A program made the translations under genes and the position numbers. A DNA stretch of 64,000 nucleotides from Steromphala cineraria (taxonomy: Eukaryota; Mollusca; Gastropoda; Trochida; Trochidae). Under the pieces are notes generated by a model. That model was not told the DNA's origin, searched no databases, and worked only from the letters and a program-made list of their open reading frames with translations. Where the stretch lies: assembly GCA_916613615.1 (NCBI GenBank), contig OU744735.1, positions 55,258,082 through 55,322,081 of the forward strand. Reading direction: 5' to 3'. Each line of letters starts with the position of its first letter. Position 1 is the stretch's first letter. This document shows, one piece after another, positions 1 through 11,936 of this stretch.

Positions 1-786
1 AATAAGATGTTCAAACTACCAGAGAGCAAGGACGTTACATAAAAACAACATAAAACACCTTTTTATCTTGGGAGTTGAAGTGTTTTAAAATCAAATATAA
101 TTGTACATCGGGGACTCATTGGGTATAGCACCAGCCCAATCGCAAAAAACGGTGTTGGATACAGGTATGGGCCAAAGCTAGATCTCAGATTTCAAGGATA
201 ATAGCTTAAAACTCAGGAAACGATTAAAATAAGTTCCTGCTATATCTATATGACATTGTTTTAAATCAAAGCCTAATGTTTGTCATTGAATGTAGGTTCT
301 ACATGTTGGTAGCAAACTTTTACTGCATGTATCACAGAAAAAAGTTATAAATGCGTGTATCATACAATTTAGATATTACTTTTAATCGCTCTTTACATTT
401 TTACACTTTTAAAAGATTCAAGCATTTTCCAAATCTCAAAAAGTATCAAAGACATAGACTCGAGACGTTTACTCAAGTATAACGAAGGAAGTATATATTA
501 GAATATGTTATGATGATGTAATTATTTCAAATCTCTCGTCAGTTTATCTTAAATCTGAAAATGTTTAAACACACTAAGCATCATTTCATAGAAAATATTT
601 TTAGAGAAAAAATAAGGGTCAACAGCATTATCTAAACTTAAATACTTGTCCGTCTTTTATTTTGCTAGATCGAATCCTCTGAATTTGTTTCAAGTGACAA
701 TCATGTTGGTTTTATGTCTAAAAGAACCAGGTTTTATCACCAAGTAAAGCAAGTAAATGTGGAAATCAATATCTCATTAAGGGTTT

Positions 787-895
787 GTATAGACTGCAGG
801 TCGCCACTGAAAACATCACCAGCTGAGAGTTTTCAATGACATTGATTTGGTTGCTGCTGGCACCACGTGACATTTGACAACTTAATGGTAGGTCA
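787..895. repeat. CAGGTCGCC module (about 10 copies in window)
   Basis: A block of roughly 110 bp running from ATTAAGGGTTTGTATAGA through CAGGTCGCCAGTGAAAACATCA to CTTAATGGTAGGTCA. Type-1 copies: about 775, 8915, 23800 and 37865. Type-2 copies, with an additional upstream CAAACAAAGAAAGTACC stretch, lie near 14125, 15770, 27585, 28305 and 46690. It is among the best-preserved sequence within the array. Reading frames are broken differently from copy to copy, so a coding role is not supported. Confidence 0.75.
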
Positions 896-1716
896 CAACA
901 ACTTCAACAGAGCAGTGTGTAATCAGGTCATTTGGAACAGAATTACAGTGTCACATCTGTCATTTGGTCTTATTGTCAATCAATAGGCTTGCAATAATGC
1001 GTGAATGAATAAATGATTAGAATGATTTAATAATAAAAACAAGGTCTGCAGTATTGTAATATCCTTTCAAAACATACTTTAGGTAATATAAATATAATAT
1101 ATCATTTTTGTGGAGCTAAATCTCGTTTACCGACGAACATAAAATCTAAATGTGGCTGTTCAAATATTAAAGCAATTTTCTAAATAGTTCTGCCATTATC
1201 TTATCAATTCAACATCAATCAGGGTCGAGCCATTGAAGTCATTCGGGCCAAATACTTGAGTTTGACCCAAAATGTTTTAAAGGTATTGGTAACCTACATT
1301 TTGATCACAGCACTTTCTGTAATGCATCAAAACCTCCCATGTTTTCAAGTGACTAATGATCAAAAATAGGATTTAAGGAGGTTAATCAAATTCTTGTTTA
1401 ATCTTAAAAACAACTCTCACAAGAATTTAAAGTTAGACAATAATCTCTTTTTTTATTTTTGTAGTTGTATAAAGTTGAATTTTTGAAATTATTCAGTTAA
1501 TTAGGAGATAAACATATTGTGTTTGGAAATCAGCGGCATATAACAGAATCATAATAGCTCTGAATTTAATTAAAAGTCGAAAGCGTAGCATGATGCTTTA
1601 AATGGATAGTTTAGAGCTATAATTGTTCCAGTATATTCCGCAGATTTCCAAACAGTGTTTTTATCTCCATTCTACCATAATAAAGATTTAAAATAGAACT
1701 ATATTTTTTCGCATAG

Positions 1717-1881
1717 ACTCAGGTGTGCTGTGTCACAGGGGCCCGTTCACGATTTCCATGGAGCGACATTTACACAATGTTGAAGGATTTGGAAATCTCG
1801 AATGACGTTTACCATAGTAGGCCATTGGACATTACCGACAAGTATCCAAATGCTACAAAGGGAGCTCACTCTATTCAGTAG
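1717..1881 (+). CDS. Possible terminal exon, unknown protein
   Basis: I do not recognise this sequence. A pyrimidine-rich stretch ending in CATAG (1711-1716) looks like a splice acceptor. It is followed by 54 open codons and a TAG stop at 1879-1881. The frame reads like real protein, with a mixed composition: a Cys-Cys pair early, a PWSDIYTML stretch in the middle and a PLDITDKYPNATKG stretch before the stop, including one potential N-glycosylation site (NAT). The local base composition is less AT-rich than its surroundings. The segment is private to unit 1, so no copy comparison is possible. There is no start codon in a good context, so only a last exon or a decayed gene fragment would fit. 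It could also be a chance open stretch. Confidence 0.3.
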   Translation, partial: TQVCCVTGARSRFPWSDIYTMLKDLEISNDVYHSRPLDITDKYPNATKGAHSIQ

Positions 1882-2467
1882 ATGTTTTATTATTTCGTGA
1901 CGGTTGTTTGTGTTTTGAAAATGTTATAGTCTTCTTATATTCACAAACTTATCGTCGGTTTTATTGAATCGGTGTTGTAAATATTATGAAGCTAGGTGTA
2001 TGCCACATTTCGATTGCCATTTGTAGGATATTCTGGTTGGTTAAACTTTGTCGGGCCTGTTTTGGTCAAGCTACCGAATAACGGACCATGCCAACAGAAA
2101 ATCTGCTGTCAGTGTCGTGTATTTTGCCTGTTTTGACAGCATGCAAATGGTAAGCTTTTGGAAAGTTTAAAGGAATTTTATAAATGATGTACATTAACGT
2201 ATTAATGGCATATTTTGTGCAAATTGCACAACAACAATATTTGAGAACTACCTGTTGGAAGGCAACACATGAATTCTTGTAGACAGAGCACCGTATATAT
2301 CAATTTTACGTCCTCTGATTTTTCACAGTAACCAATCAGAAACGAGGATTTTGCACATTTATGGTAGAATTGCAATTATCTTCAAAAACAAACTACATTA
2401 CATTAATAAATGTTTTGACTTTCTCCATAGGAGTCACTCATATAACAAAAATCGGGGGGTAGATTGA

Positions 2468-3532
2468 AGGGGCAGTAGCACGTATTTTGATCATTCTATA
2501 TTCTATTCTATATTGTAAGAAAAAGGAATTGCATGGCTAAACTTTAAATTATATACACAAAGAACTTAATTAAGCACCGCCCATTTTGTAAAATGAAATT
2601 GGGAGTTTTTTTGATATTGTGATATGTTTGGTGTATTGACAACTCTAGATATAACAATTGCCTTTTTATGTACTATTTAATTGACGAAAAAATCCTTATA
2701 ATACAAAATAATTGAAATATGAGAAAAAATGTGAGACCACTGAAATTTGGCAAAATATAACTATTATCTTTGGTGAGAAACCACGCATGAAACCTTGGAT
2801 TTTTTCAATCAAAAATAACATTTTTGATCCCTAGTTGACATTCAATTAGAGAAACCTTTTTCATCATGCACTATAAAAGCCTAGCAGGACATTGAATTTT
2901 CAGTACTTTTTTCAACCATAATAGAGAAAATTTCGAAATTTTTCAAATCTGTGAGTAAATTTGAGATTCTTTGAGTTGGACTTGTGGGTCAAACACTTCT
3001 TCTCCCTTTAGATAAGCCATTATCTTAAAGAGTCGCCAGTTTTGTCTTAGGGAAGCTTTTTTGAAATTTGATATTTGATAATTTTGTGATTTTGAAGGCT
3101 CATACTGCTCTAACGACTAACATTTCCTAAGAGGTTCTTACTGAAAATTATCAATTCAGTATTCAGTATAATCATTATCATATTGCAGCAACAAATATTT
3201 ACTTTCATTTTCAGTTATAAGTAAACTTGGATTTTCAAAAATACCAAGTCGGGAGAAATAAGTTATCAAGAGACAGTGAATCGTAAATTGAGTGAAGTTT
3301 TCATTTTTACATTGCTAAATGATCATTCTATCGAAAAACCGTAATTGTTTTTCTGGAACTTTGTATGGTTTATTAGCAGAAGCTTTTTTCTGAAAACATA
3401 GAGGGATGCTTAACTAAGTTCTTTGTGTATATATTTGAATTATTACTGCTCCATTGTCTTTCAATTGGAACCATCAATTTTCATTTTCCTGACAACACCT
3501 TATATTTCCCCTAAAAACGTGCTACTGCCCCT
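2468..3532 (-). mobile_element. Family A TIR element, with nested insertion
   Basis: The ends are inverted repeats beginning AGGGGCAGTAGCACG (left, 2468) and finishing CGTGCTACTGCCCCT (right, 3532). The right flank is TTAA (3533-3536); the left flank is TTGA (2464-2467), a probable decayed TTAA. In units 3 and 4 the corresponding site reads CTTTAACAG, so the target held a TTAA. That target suggests the piggyBac superfamily. There is no transposase. The element would be about 190 bp without the family B copy nested at 2554-3429. It runs opposite to the copy at 8033. Confidence 0.75.
2554..3429. mobile_element. Family B TIR element (Tc1/mariner-like), nested
   Basis: An 876-bp element with about 25-bp terminal inverted repeats: TACACAAAGAACTTAATTAA on the left and its near complement ending CTAAGTTCTTTGTGTA on the right. 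TA target duplications lie at 2552-2553 and 3430-3431. The flanking sequence rejoins family A sequence without a break: the uninterrupted form can be read in reverse at 8150-8175 and forward at 33750-33770. Both the TA target and the nesting are therefore supported by empty sites. It has no coding sequence, so it is a non-autonomous element. Confidence 0.8.
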
Positions 3533-6500
3533 TTAAGAAACGTTATTTTACAATAAAACTGTTAAGTAAACAATATTACAATAAAAGTAGCACGTTTACA
3601 GATAAGAATCAGAATAAGATCGTGATCTTAATTTAAATAATTAATTGACAAACATGGCCAATTTCAATAAGAAAAACAAGTAGGTTGATCAAGGTATCTA
3701 ACAAGTTCTATGGTTAAATCTGTAAACCATCCATAACAGAAAGTGCATAAAGTGCTCAAAAGTACACATTATACACACCTAAGTAACTTCTTACCAAATG
3801 TGTATGTTTGTGAAAGAATATACCATGTGATATTGCTTTGAGAAGAATTTCACTAACGAGATTTTGCTTACATTTCGAGTCATTATAGACATCTGGAAAC
3901 AGTTTGCTGCAAATTGAAGCAGAAAAAGGACTGGCGTCTCGACAATGGACGTCAACATCTCAAAACAATATTATCATTTTAAAACATTTTGAGAAAATGA
4001 TTTAGACTCATTTAGTGTCAAATGCGAAATGACCTGGGGCTTCTATTAAAAAGCAATATTTATCGAGTGCAATTTCACAGCTGAATTATCTTACAGCAAG
4101 AATCAATATAATTTGGCATTTAGTCCTGTTAATCCTCAGGCAATTTCCGTGTCTTTTAAAAGCATGTTTTCTATAGCTATTATAAAGAAAACAAAGTCAG
4201 AGAAATGCATATTCCTGTTAACATTTTTGAGTCGTTTAAACATATTGTTTAATAATCGGATCATAAAATTCAACTTATTAGGTAATGGGTTTCGCCCACA
4301 TCGTCGATGCAAGGGATCCTAATAGGACATTAAAATTATTTCAACAATGCGTAATCATAAATATTGATTTATGTCATTTAAAATGGATGAGTTCCCTGCA
4401 CTCTATATTTTGTCACAAGTGAAAACATATTGAATAATTGGGATGTGTAAAAACAGTTGCTTGTCCTTTACAAGCACGATAAATTGCCTATCATTTTATA
4501 ACAAAGTACTGTTTGCTGAAAATGTCAGGGGAATGCATAGCAAATAGCCTGACAGTTCCATAACAGCACCTGGCATTCCAATGGACTCGGAGGATTAGTT
4601 TGTTTCTTAAATGTATTATCTATAACTATATGTGTGTTGTTCCAAAAGGAGCAGCTTCCCAGGTGCGACTATTTTCATTGAACGTCTTTCTCACATAAGT
4701 TATACAGACATTGTTGTTGGTCAAAGATCTTTAAATATTGCAATACCATTATAGATATGTATGCATATTTTTAAAACCTTATCTTTATTACTACATTTGG
4801 AATTCAAATCATATCAATAAAACTAACAAACAGAGGCTTAAATAAAGTGAGGAGAGCATATTATAAACAATAAATGAATAAATGTTTCAAAATTCGATTA
4901 ATTCTAATAATTGATATTAGTTAGAATTGTGAGAACACCAAAATTCAAAACTGCATTTGCATACATGAACTTATTTTGCAAATGAGGGACCAAACTTAAA
5001 AGTTTTTAATTTGTATATTACGAATACCTTTCTGAAAGTATTCAAATACTTATTATTTTACAGCTAAAAAACGTTTACTATTGATATGAATATTGTGAAT
5101 AGTACGTATGTGGAGATAAAACAGCAATGCCAGAAGTATATTGATTTGAACTTTCTCTCATTTATAGATCAAAATATTGATATAGAGAATATTGGGTACA
5201 ATATCGGCAACTGCGTCAGACATCCGGCTCAGTGATTGAATTGTGTTAACACAGAGAACGATATCAATGTTAATAACATATAGTGTTTGTGTGTTTGCAA
5301 CGCTCTCAATGAGGCAATCAAGGGATATTAACGTCAAATCAATTGGGTGTTGTTCCCACTGCTAAGTGTTAGTACATTTATTCCCTTGAGATATGTATTC
5401 AAATGATAAATCATGAAGAGAGAAAAACTTCAAACAAGTATATGTTTTCAACATATCGTTCCACAAGTCAAGTAAGTGAGTGAGTTACTGCTTAGCGCCG
5501 CCGCATCAACATACAATTGAAAAAAAATTTACATTTTGAATTACAAAACAAGTTTTATTCATGTTCTATCGCCAGACAAAATATATAAGTTAAGAGAACA
5601 TTAGAGCTATGCTCTAAGTGAATTATTAATGCCAAGACAAATTCTAGACAATGTGATAATGATTATTCTACATAGCTTGCAATTGATATGGAACATTTTG
5701 ATCTTATGATTATTATGAGATTATGATCAATACAAGGTTATGATCAATATGAGCTAATGATAAATATGAGCTTATGATCAGTTTGAACTTTATTATGTGC
5801 CTGCTTATAGTCTAACATGACCTCATTTAGAAAAACAAACCATCAAATGGTTCCGTTATTGTTTTTTTTGTCGGAAAGAAATATAGTCAATATATTTTGA
5901 CCAGCATATATGGTTGTGATATTGGGTGTTGTGAACCATTAAAAATTTAAATTTGTCAAACAAATGCCTCTGACGAGAGTCTGAGATAAACTGATACCAA
6001 GGCATTGTCGTCCTCAGAACAGAATGTCATCGACACAAATGCAATACTCTTTTTTTCCACACAAATCATTAAATCAAATGAAATATTAAGAATGTATTTC
6101 CCATCATAGGCGTATCATTAGAATGGCGACGTGGATAAACAGTGACATAAAATAAAAGAGTTCACGATGTGATGGCACATGCTAATCGATATCATATCAT
6201 ATATATATATAAAATTGCTCTTGGAGCTCAAAACATACTATATAATTAAATCAATAATATAAGGTCGTACTGAAAATTGCGCTAGCAAGAACCTTCACAG
6301 AAACTCCAAGTCAATTGTATTCTGTCACTCATGACCCAAGCTACATCTTGTTCTACTTTGTGTTTTTAATAATAAAGTATTTTCTTATGAAGAATGAAAG
6401 TAACATAATAAACGCATAATGTTTATGAATATATGGTATATCTGATAACAGTAATGTATAATTGTAATTCCCAAAGGTAACTGCTAAAGTGTTTTACTAA

Positions 6501-6884
6501 AATGTATAACCGCAAAATTTAACATGCACTTTTCACATTTAACATTTACAAACAGTACTTTATCAATTGAGGAGATGGCTTTTGCATTAATAAATTTGAA
6601 TTTAAATGCGAGTATTTTAACTACAGTTACATAGCTTCCAAGTGATAATGTAATTTTGTGAGTTTAAAAAATTGTGTTTCATTGATAAACGTCAGTATTT
6701 ACAGTGTTATCAGGCAATGTATTGTGAACAATATCCATAGAAAGACAGAGAACATTTAACAATAAATTAAACACTGACACAAAGAACAGAATGAACAATG
6801 GTTCCATTACCAAGAGAGAGATTGGACCATCTACGTTATCTAATGCAAATATTCTGGCTCAACTGCAATTAAAATAACTTGCTC

Positions 6885-7060
6885 ATTGATTTATAACGAC
6901 TGACAATGTTTGTTGTAAAACCCCTGGGAGCTAAAAGCTTGTTCTCTGACAATTTCAGGTATTACTGTCTGATGTTCCTTGAATATGATGCACTCAGAGG
7001 AATCTTGAACAAAGTGTTTATAACAATGCAGTGTTGATCTTAGCAATCCACCTGAGTAAC
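6885..7060. repeat. GTTTGTTGTAAAACCCC module (about 12 copies)
   Basis: A block of roughly 170 bp from GACTGACAATGTTTG through GTATTACTGTCTGATGTTCC to AATGCAGTGTTTATCTT. Type-1 copies: about 6895, 10105, 21350, 21805, 36245 and 36960. Diverged type-2 copies, with TTTGCTGATACTCCC and AACTCAGGGGATT, lie near 18537, 31665, 32060, 50337, 50742 and 62800. The minus strand carries a frame of about 38 codons that stays open in most copies, but the pattern of changes does not look like coding constraint (see rejected items). Confidence 0.75.
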
Positions 7061-7280
7061 TTGTATTATTCAATTGATTATAAAGATCAATGTTTTTTTA
7101 TATCTGGAAGGGTAGATTTTGAATATCAACAAAACTGTGGTAGAAATTAACAGTTCTGAGTCGAAAAAAGCTGTACGACTGCTACAATTTCATCACAAAT
7201 TGTAAAGTTAAATCAGTCAGACAAATATAATATTGAACTTCTTCGAGCGGCATTTTAGAAGTTGGAATGACAATAATGCA

Positions 7281-7361
7281 GAGGAATATATGGATGACAC
7301 AATAATCTGTGCTGAAACGTTGCATACAATGAACAAAGAAGTTACCATCCATATATTCCTC
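7281..7361. repeat. Hairpin element, copy 1
   Basis: GAGGAATATATGGATG (7281-7296) and its reverse complement near 7345-7361 form a stem with a loop of about 48 bases. Related hairpins lie at 36623-36703 and 37169-37272, with a conserved loop sequence. This may be a small foldback transposable element or a hairpin-RNA source. Nothing in the sequence decides between them. Confidence 0.6.
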
Positions 7362-8032
7362 GGTGTGTAAAGAGCTTATAGTTAGTAGATAATAGAACCC
7401 ATGATGTAAGAATGAGAATATTTACATTTGGTCTTTCGAGACACAACCTACTCAAAGCGATAACTAAGTTGAATGTGTAAAGAACATGATTATAAATTCT
7501 ATATATAGGCATGGTAACTTGAGTTGAAAGATACCTTATGTATGTTAAGTGATAAGGTTAGGAACATGATAGTCTTAAAGTTGCTAACAAGATTTAATAG
7601 GAAAGTAAGGCTGGTTATTTTATATTTTATAAAAAAAACTTAAAACATAATACGAAAAAGATGTTTAAACTACCAGAGAGCAAGGAAGTTACATAAATCA
7701 ACATAAAGCACCTTGTTATCATGGGAGTTGAATTTTTAAAAAATAAAATATAATTGTACATCGGGGACTCATTGGGGATAGCACCAGCCCAATCACAACA
7801 TCAAGATAGCAGCAAGTAAGAAGTGCATCTGGGAGACAAATATTTAATATCATTATAGTACTCAGTTGATAGTATCAACAAACTTACTAAAATCCAGAGT
7901 ATCCTCGTTGAGGGGTTGTGTAAAGAACGGTGATGGATACCAAAATATATATAGGCCAAAGCATGGAAAATAGGTTAAAACTCAGGAAATGATTATTCTA
8001 AGTTCCCGCTTAATCTATGACATTGCTTTTAA

Positions 8033-8387
8033 AGGGGCAGTAGCACGTTTTTAGGGGGAATATAAGGTGATGTCAGGAAAATTAAAATTATTGGTTCCAA
8101 CTGAAAGACAATACATTTTTACTAAATGGAACAGTAATAATTCAAACATATAATGTAAACTTTAGCCATGCGATTCCTTTTTCTTACACAAAATGGATTA
8201 AAGGTGTTCACACAAACTGGTCGCCAGTGAATTTATGTAAATCTTTATACTTTGTCCTATGACTATGGATGATTGGCTAGTGTAAAGAGATGTTTGACAC
8301 TGTCAAAATAAAACATTTAGCATTAACTAACAATTATCAGTGAAAATTTTAAAATATGAAATTACCCCAAAACGTGCTACTGCCCTT
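8033..8387 (+). mobile_element. Family A TIR element, clean copy
   Basis: A 355-bp element with terminal inverted repeats of about 19 bp, AGGGGCAGTAGCACGTTTT at the left and its near complement at the right. It is flanked by TTAA at 8029-8032 and 8388-8391. Unit 1 carries the empty site near 255-275 (GTTTTAAATCAAAGCC), where a single TTAA stands in place of the element. This fixes both boundaries and the four-base target duplication. It is non-coding. The TTAA target fits piggyBac-type mobilisation, but no transposase is present to confirm it. Confidence 0.85.
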
Positions 8388-9529
8388 TTAAATCAAAGCC
8401 TAATTTTTAGTATTGAAAGTAGGTTGTACATGTTTGTAGCAAACGTTTACTATCATGCATCAGTGAGAAAAGTTATAAATGGTTTACAATGCGTGTATTA
8501 TACAACTTAGTTAGATATTACTCTTAATCACAGTTTCCACTGTTAAAAGATTCAAACATTTACTAAATTTCAAAAGTTTCATAGACACAGACTCGAGACG
8601 TTTACTCCAGTATTATCAATGTAAGGAAGTATATATTAGAACATTTTATGATAATGTAATTATTTCAAATCTCTTGTCAGTTTATCTAAAATATGAAAAC
8701 ACACTAATCGTCATTTCATAGAGTAACAGCTTCATTTTTAGAGAAAAATTAAGGACCAACAGCATTAATTAAACTTAAATACTTCTTTATCTTTTATTTT
8801 GCTAGATCGAATCCTCTGAATCTGTTTCAAGTGACACTCATTTAGGTTGTATGTCTAAAAGAACCAGGTTTAACCACCAAGTAAAGCAAGTAAATCTGGA
8901 AATCAATACCTAATTAAGGGTTTGTATAGACTGCAGGTCGCCAGTGAAAACATCACCAGCTGAGAGTTTACAATGACATTGATTTGGTTGCTGCTGGCAC
9001 CACATGACATTTGACAACTTAATGGTAGGTCATAAGAACTTCAACAGAGCACTGTGTAATCAGTTCATTTAAAACGCAAATACAGTGTCACATCTGATGC
9101 TTGATAAATATGTCATTATGATGGTGATGATGATGTTTTATCAAGATGAATATTGCATATTGAATGTTGCATATTCATTAATAATATTTTATTTATCATC
9201 ATGTAGTTGGTCGGAGATCTATAAATATCACAATAGAATTATACATACATGTATATAAGTCTTGTCCTTAAATCTCATCTTTGTGATGTGATTGACTTTC
9301 GTGTCATGTCATTGAAACTAACAAGCAAGCCGAAGTTTGAATAATACAAATACGTAAGAAAAGGGTATCATGAATAATAAATAAAAAGATGTATAAACTT
9401 TGGTTTCATTTCAACAGTTGAACTATTAAGAATCTATTTCCTAGCATGGATGGATCATTAGAATGGCGATGCTATCGGCAAACAGTGAGGTCAAAAACAG
9501 TTCATGATGTGATGGCAAGATGATTGTCA

Positions 9530-9547
9530 ATATCATATATATGATAT
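9530..9547. repeat. Perfect AT palindrome
   Basis: ATATCATATATATGATAT is an 18-bp perfect palindrome in an AT-rich stretch. It could extrude as a small cruciform. No function is implied. Confidence 0.5.
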
Positions 9548-10967
9548 ATATAATTGCTCTTGAGGGTTCAACCCTAATATATAATAAAATCAATAATATT
9601 ATGATGTACTGAAAATGGCGCTCAAATTCAACGTCAGTTTTATTCTTTCACTCATGCCCATTGCTATTTCTTGTTTTAGTCCTTTGTGTTTTTGATCATA
9701 AAGGATTTTCTTTTGAAGAATATAAGTAACAAAATAGACACATAATGTAAATTAATCTATGGTTAATCTGATAATAGTGATGTGTAATTGTAATTCTCAA
9801 AGGTAACTGAGAAGTGTTTTATTAAAATGTATAACCTCAAAATTTACATGCATTTTCCCCATTTAACAGTAATAAACAGTAAATGTTAGTTTATCAAGGA
9901 GGTTGCATTTGCATTAATACATTTGGATTTAAATGCGAGTCTTTTAACCACATTGATATAGCTTCCAAGTGATGCAATTTTATGAATTTACAAAATTGTG
10001 TTTTGTTGTGTTGGTATTTACAGTGTTTTCAAGCAATGTATTTTGAACAATTTCCATTAAAAGACAGATTAAATATTTAACATTTAATTGAAAGATGACA
10101 CAATAATCAGTGATAATGTTTGTTGTAAAACCCCTTAGAGCTGACAGCGTGTTCTCTGACAATTTCAGGTATTACTGTCTTATGTTCCCTTAATATGATA
10201 CACTCAGAGGAATCTTGAATTAAGTTTTATAACATTACAGTGTTTATCTTAGCAATCTATCTGAGTAGGTTGTATAATTTAATTGATTATAAAGATTATT
10301 GGTTTTTTTATCGGGAAGGTTAGATTTTGAATATTGACAAGATACATGTATATATTTGGGTATAAATTCACAGTTGAGTAAAAAATTGCTAAACTACTGC
10401 TTCATTGTCATCACTCAAAGGTAAATCTAAATCTTTCAGACAAATATAATATTAAAATTTAAAAAAATATAAGGTCATTCTCAGACATTATTTAAATGTT
10501 ATTGATAAACTATTATTATCATATATGGAAATTAGGCACGTTTCAAGAACAAAAGTTCTTTATTAATGTTGTCAATATTCACAACTATTTAAACTAAGAA
10601 TAGGTATAGTTCAATATTACAGTATATATTGTGGCGTACAAAAGAGTAATTTATATTGCAAGAAATGGATTCACAAATGTAATATTTAGCATATATCTCT
10701 ACCATATCATGACAATAATAACTTACACGTAGACACTTTATTGTTATGAGCATATAACCGCTAGCATATTTCCTCTTCTTCTACTTTGCGACTTAGCTCT
10801 TTGTTTAAACTTTGTGTAAAGATGTTATATTTTTCTGCAATTTGAGATTTGTTACTTTCGAAACGTACGATATATTGGATATTTGTGTGTATATATATAA
10901 GTGTGTTCTTACTGTATATATACAAAATGTTTCTGTATTGCAATAACTGTTTTTCTGATAAATAGAG

Positions 10968-11111
10968 GTTATCATGCGAGTGTGTTTTGGGATCGTAAAT
11001 ATCCTGCATTAGGAATAAACATTGTATTTTGCGAGCCTTGGCGAGCTAAATACATAGTGTTTATTCCTAATGCAGGATATTTACGATCCCAAAACACACG
11101 AGCATGATAAC
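10968..11111. repeat. Near-perfect 144-bp palindrome
   Basis: The left arm 10968-11029 and right arm 11048-11111 are reverse complements over about 62 positions, with only a two-base change near the outer end and a small indel near the loop. The 18-base loop (11030-11047) contains GCGAGC twice in direct orientation. The structure sits at the left end of the unit-2-specific insert. Confidence 0.85.
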
Positions 11112-11909
11112 TTCTTTATTATACAATGTCATTTTAAAATTTAATTCGAAAAATGCCTGATAATACCATATTAATAGTTGAAATTTTCGCGCATTGATAT
11201 ATGCAAATGAATAGAGCAATGACTCTGACGGTGAATTGACAAAATATAATTCCTCCTTATATATGCCATTTTTTGTCGTCTGAGTTATTTTGTTAGGACT
11301 CCAAAGTTTTGAAATTTTAAAAAATCTATAAAATACGATGATTTTAAAAATTAGACACATTTTAAATGATATTTGGCGGGATCGAACTGACGTTCTTTAA
11401 TCCGACGTCATCGAGAGGACGAGTCAATCTCACCAAGGGGCAAGAGTTGCTTCCCTTCGCCACGTGACAATGGCAGCTTGCGTTGAGACAGCGATTGAAC
11501 GAACATTGATTGCCGGAGAGCTAAACTAGATGATAGTCTGTGGATTTCCGAATCCAAACTAAACAATATTAAAGTAAAGAACACCGAAGATGGGTAATGA
11601 CGTGTTTGAACATGAGACTGAACTGCCTTTGGTACCTGTGAGTAAAATTGATCGGTCGGTTTCATTCAAATCGTGATGACAGTGTTTTAGCACTGCTAAG
11701 ACATACATATGGATAAAGACCCATACCGTTTTGTTGTTATTTCTTAGATTAATGTTTATGCAATGTATCATTCATATTGTAATGCCTCTCTCCGTTACTA
11801 AAAGCGTTCAAAATGTTAACGCTTGTGACGTCATCGGAATTTTCGAAAGAAGTTCCGACCTTGACTTTTGAAATTTGCATCGGTATCCGTATATGACCCT
11901 TAGCCACGC

Positions 11910-11936
11910 CCAACGGATATCGAAAATATCCGTTGG
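11910..11936. repeat. Compact hairpin near the insert's right end
   Basis: CCAACGGATAT (11910-11920) and ATATCCGTTGG (11926-11936) are exact reverse complements with a five-base loop. It lies about 30 bp inside the probable right boundary of the insert. A hairpin near a terminus is seen in Helitrons, but no CTRR end was found after it. Confidence 0.6.

Larger units (their letters stand above)
1..7660. repeat. Tandem unit 1 (short copy)
   Basis: First member of the long tandem array. Shared landmarks, in order, are: the TACCAGAGAGC start (13), the ACATCGGGGACTCATTGGG stretch (104), the CAGGTCGCC module (797), an AATAATGCGTG stretch (991), a GGCATTTAGTCCTG stretch (4113), the AACATATAGTGTTT stretch (near 5273), the GATGTGATGGCAC stretch (6168), the TGTTTGTTGTAAAACCCC module (about 6905) and the CTATATATAGGCAT end (7498). 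It lacks the whole type-2 half-unit found in units 2-4. About 1400-2360 is private to this unit and holds a possible exon. The remainder between listed elements shows no coding sequence I can support. Confidence 0.8.

Noticed and set aside
4113..4322. 69-codon frame also seen at 25169 and 39190
   Set aside because: It ends at different places in the three copies, with frequent replacement changes and no recognisable motif.
6891..7073. Minus-strand frame (about 38 codons ending KHCQSL then stop) preserved in type-1 and type-2 module copies
   Set aside because: Comparing 21.35 kb with 18.54 kb, differences fall at first and second codon positions as often as at third. One copy (36.3 kb) has an internal stop, another (21.8 kb) a one-base insertion, and most have a stop just upstream. 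This looks like homology, not coding constraint.
11377..11450. Possible tRNA or tRNA-derived SINE head on the minus strand
   Set aside because: A B-box-like GTTCGATCCCG is present, but I could not fold acceptor, anticodon and T stems convincingly, so it is not listed as a tRNA or SINE.
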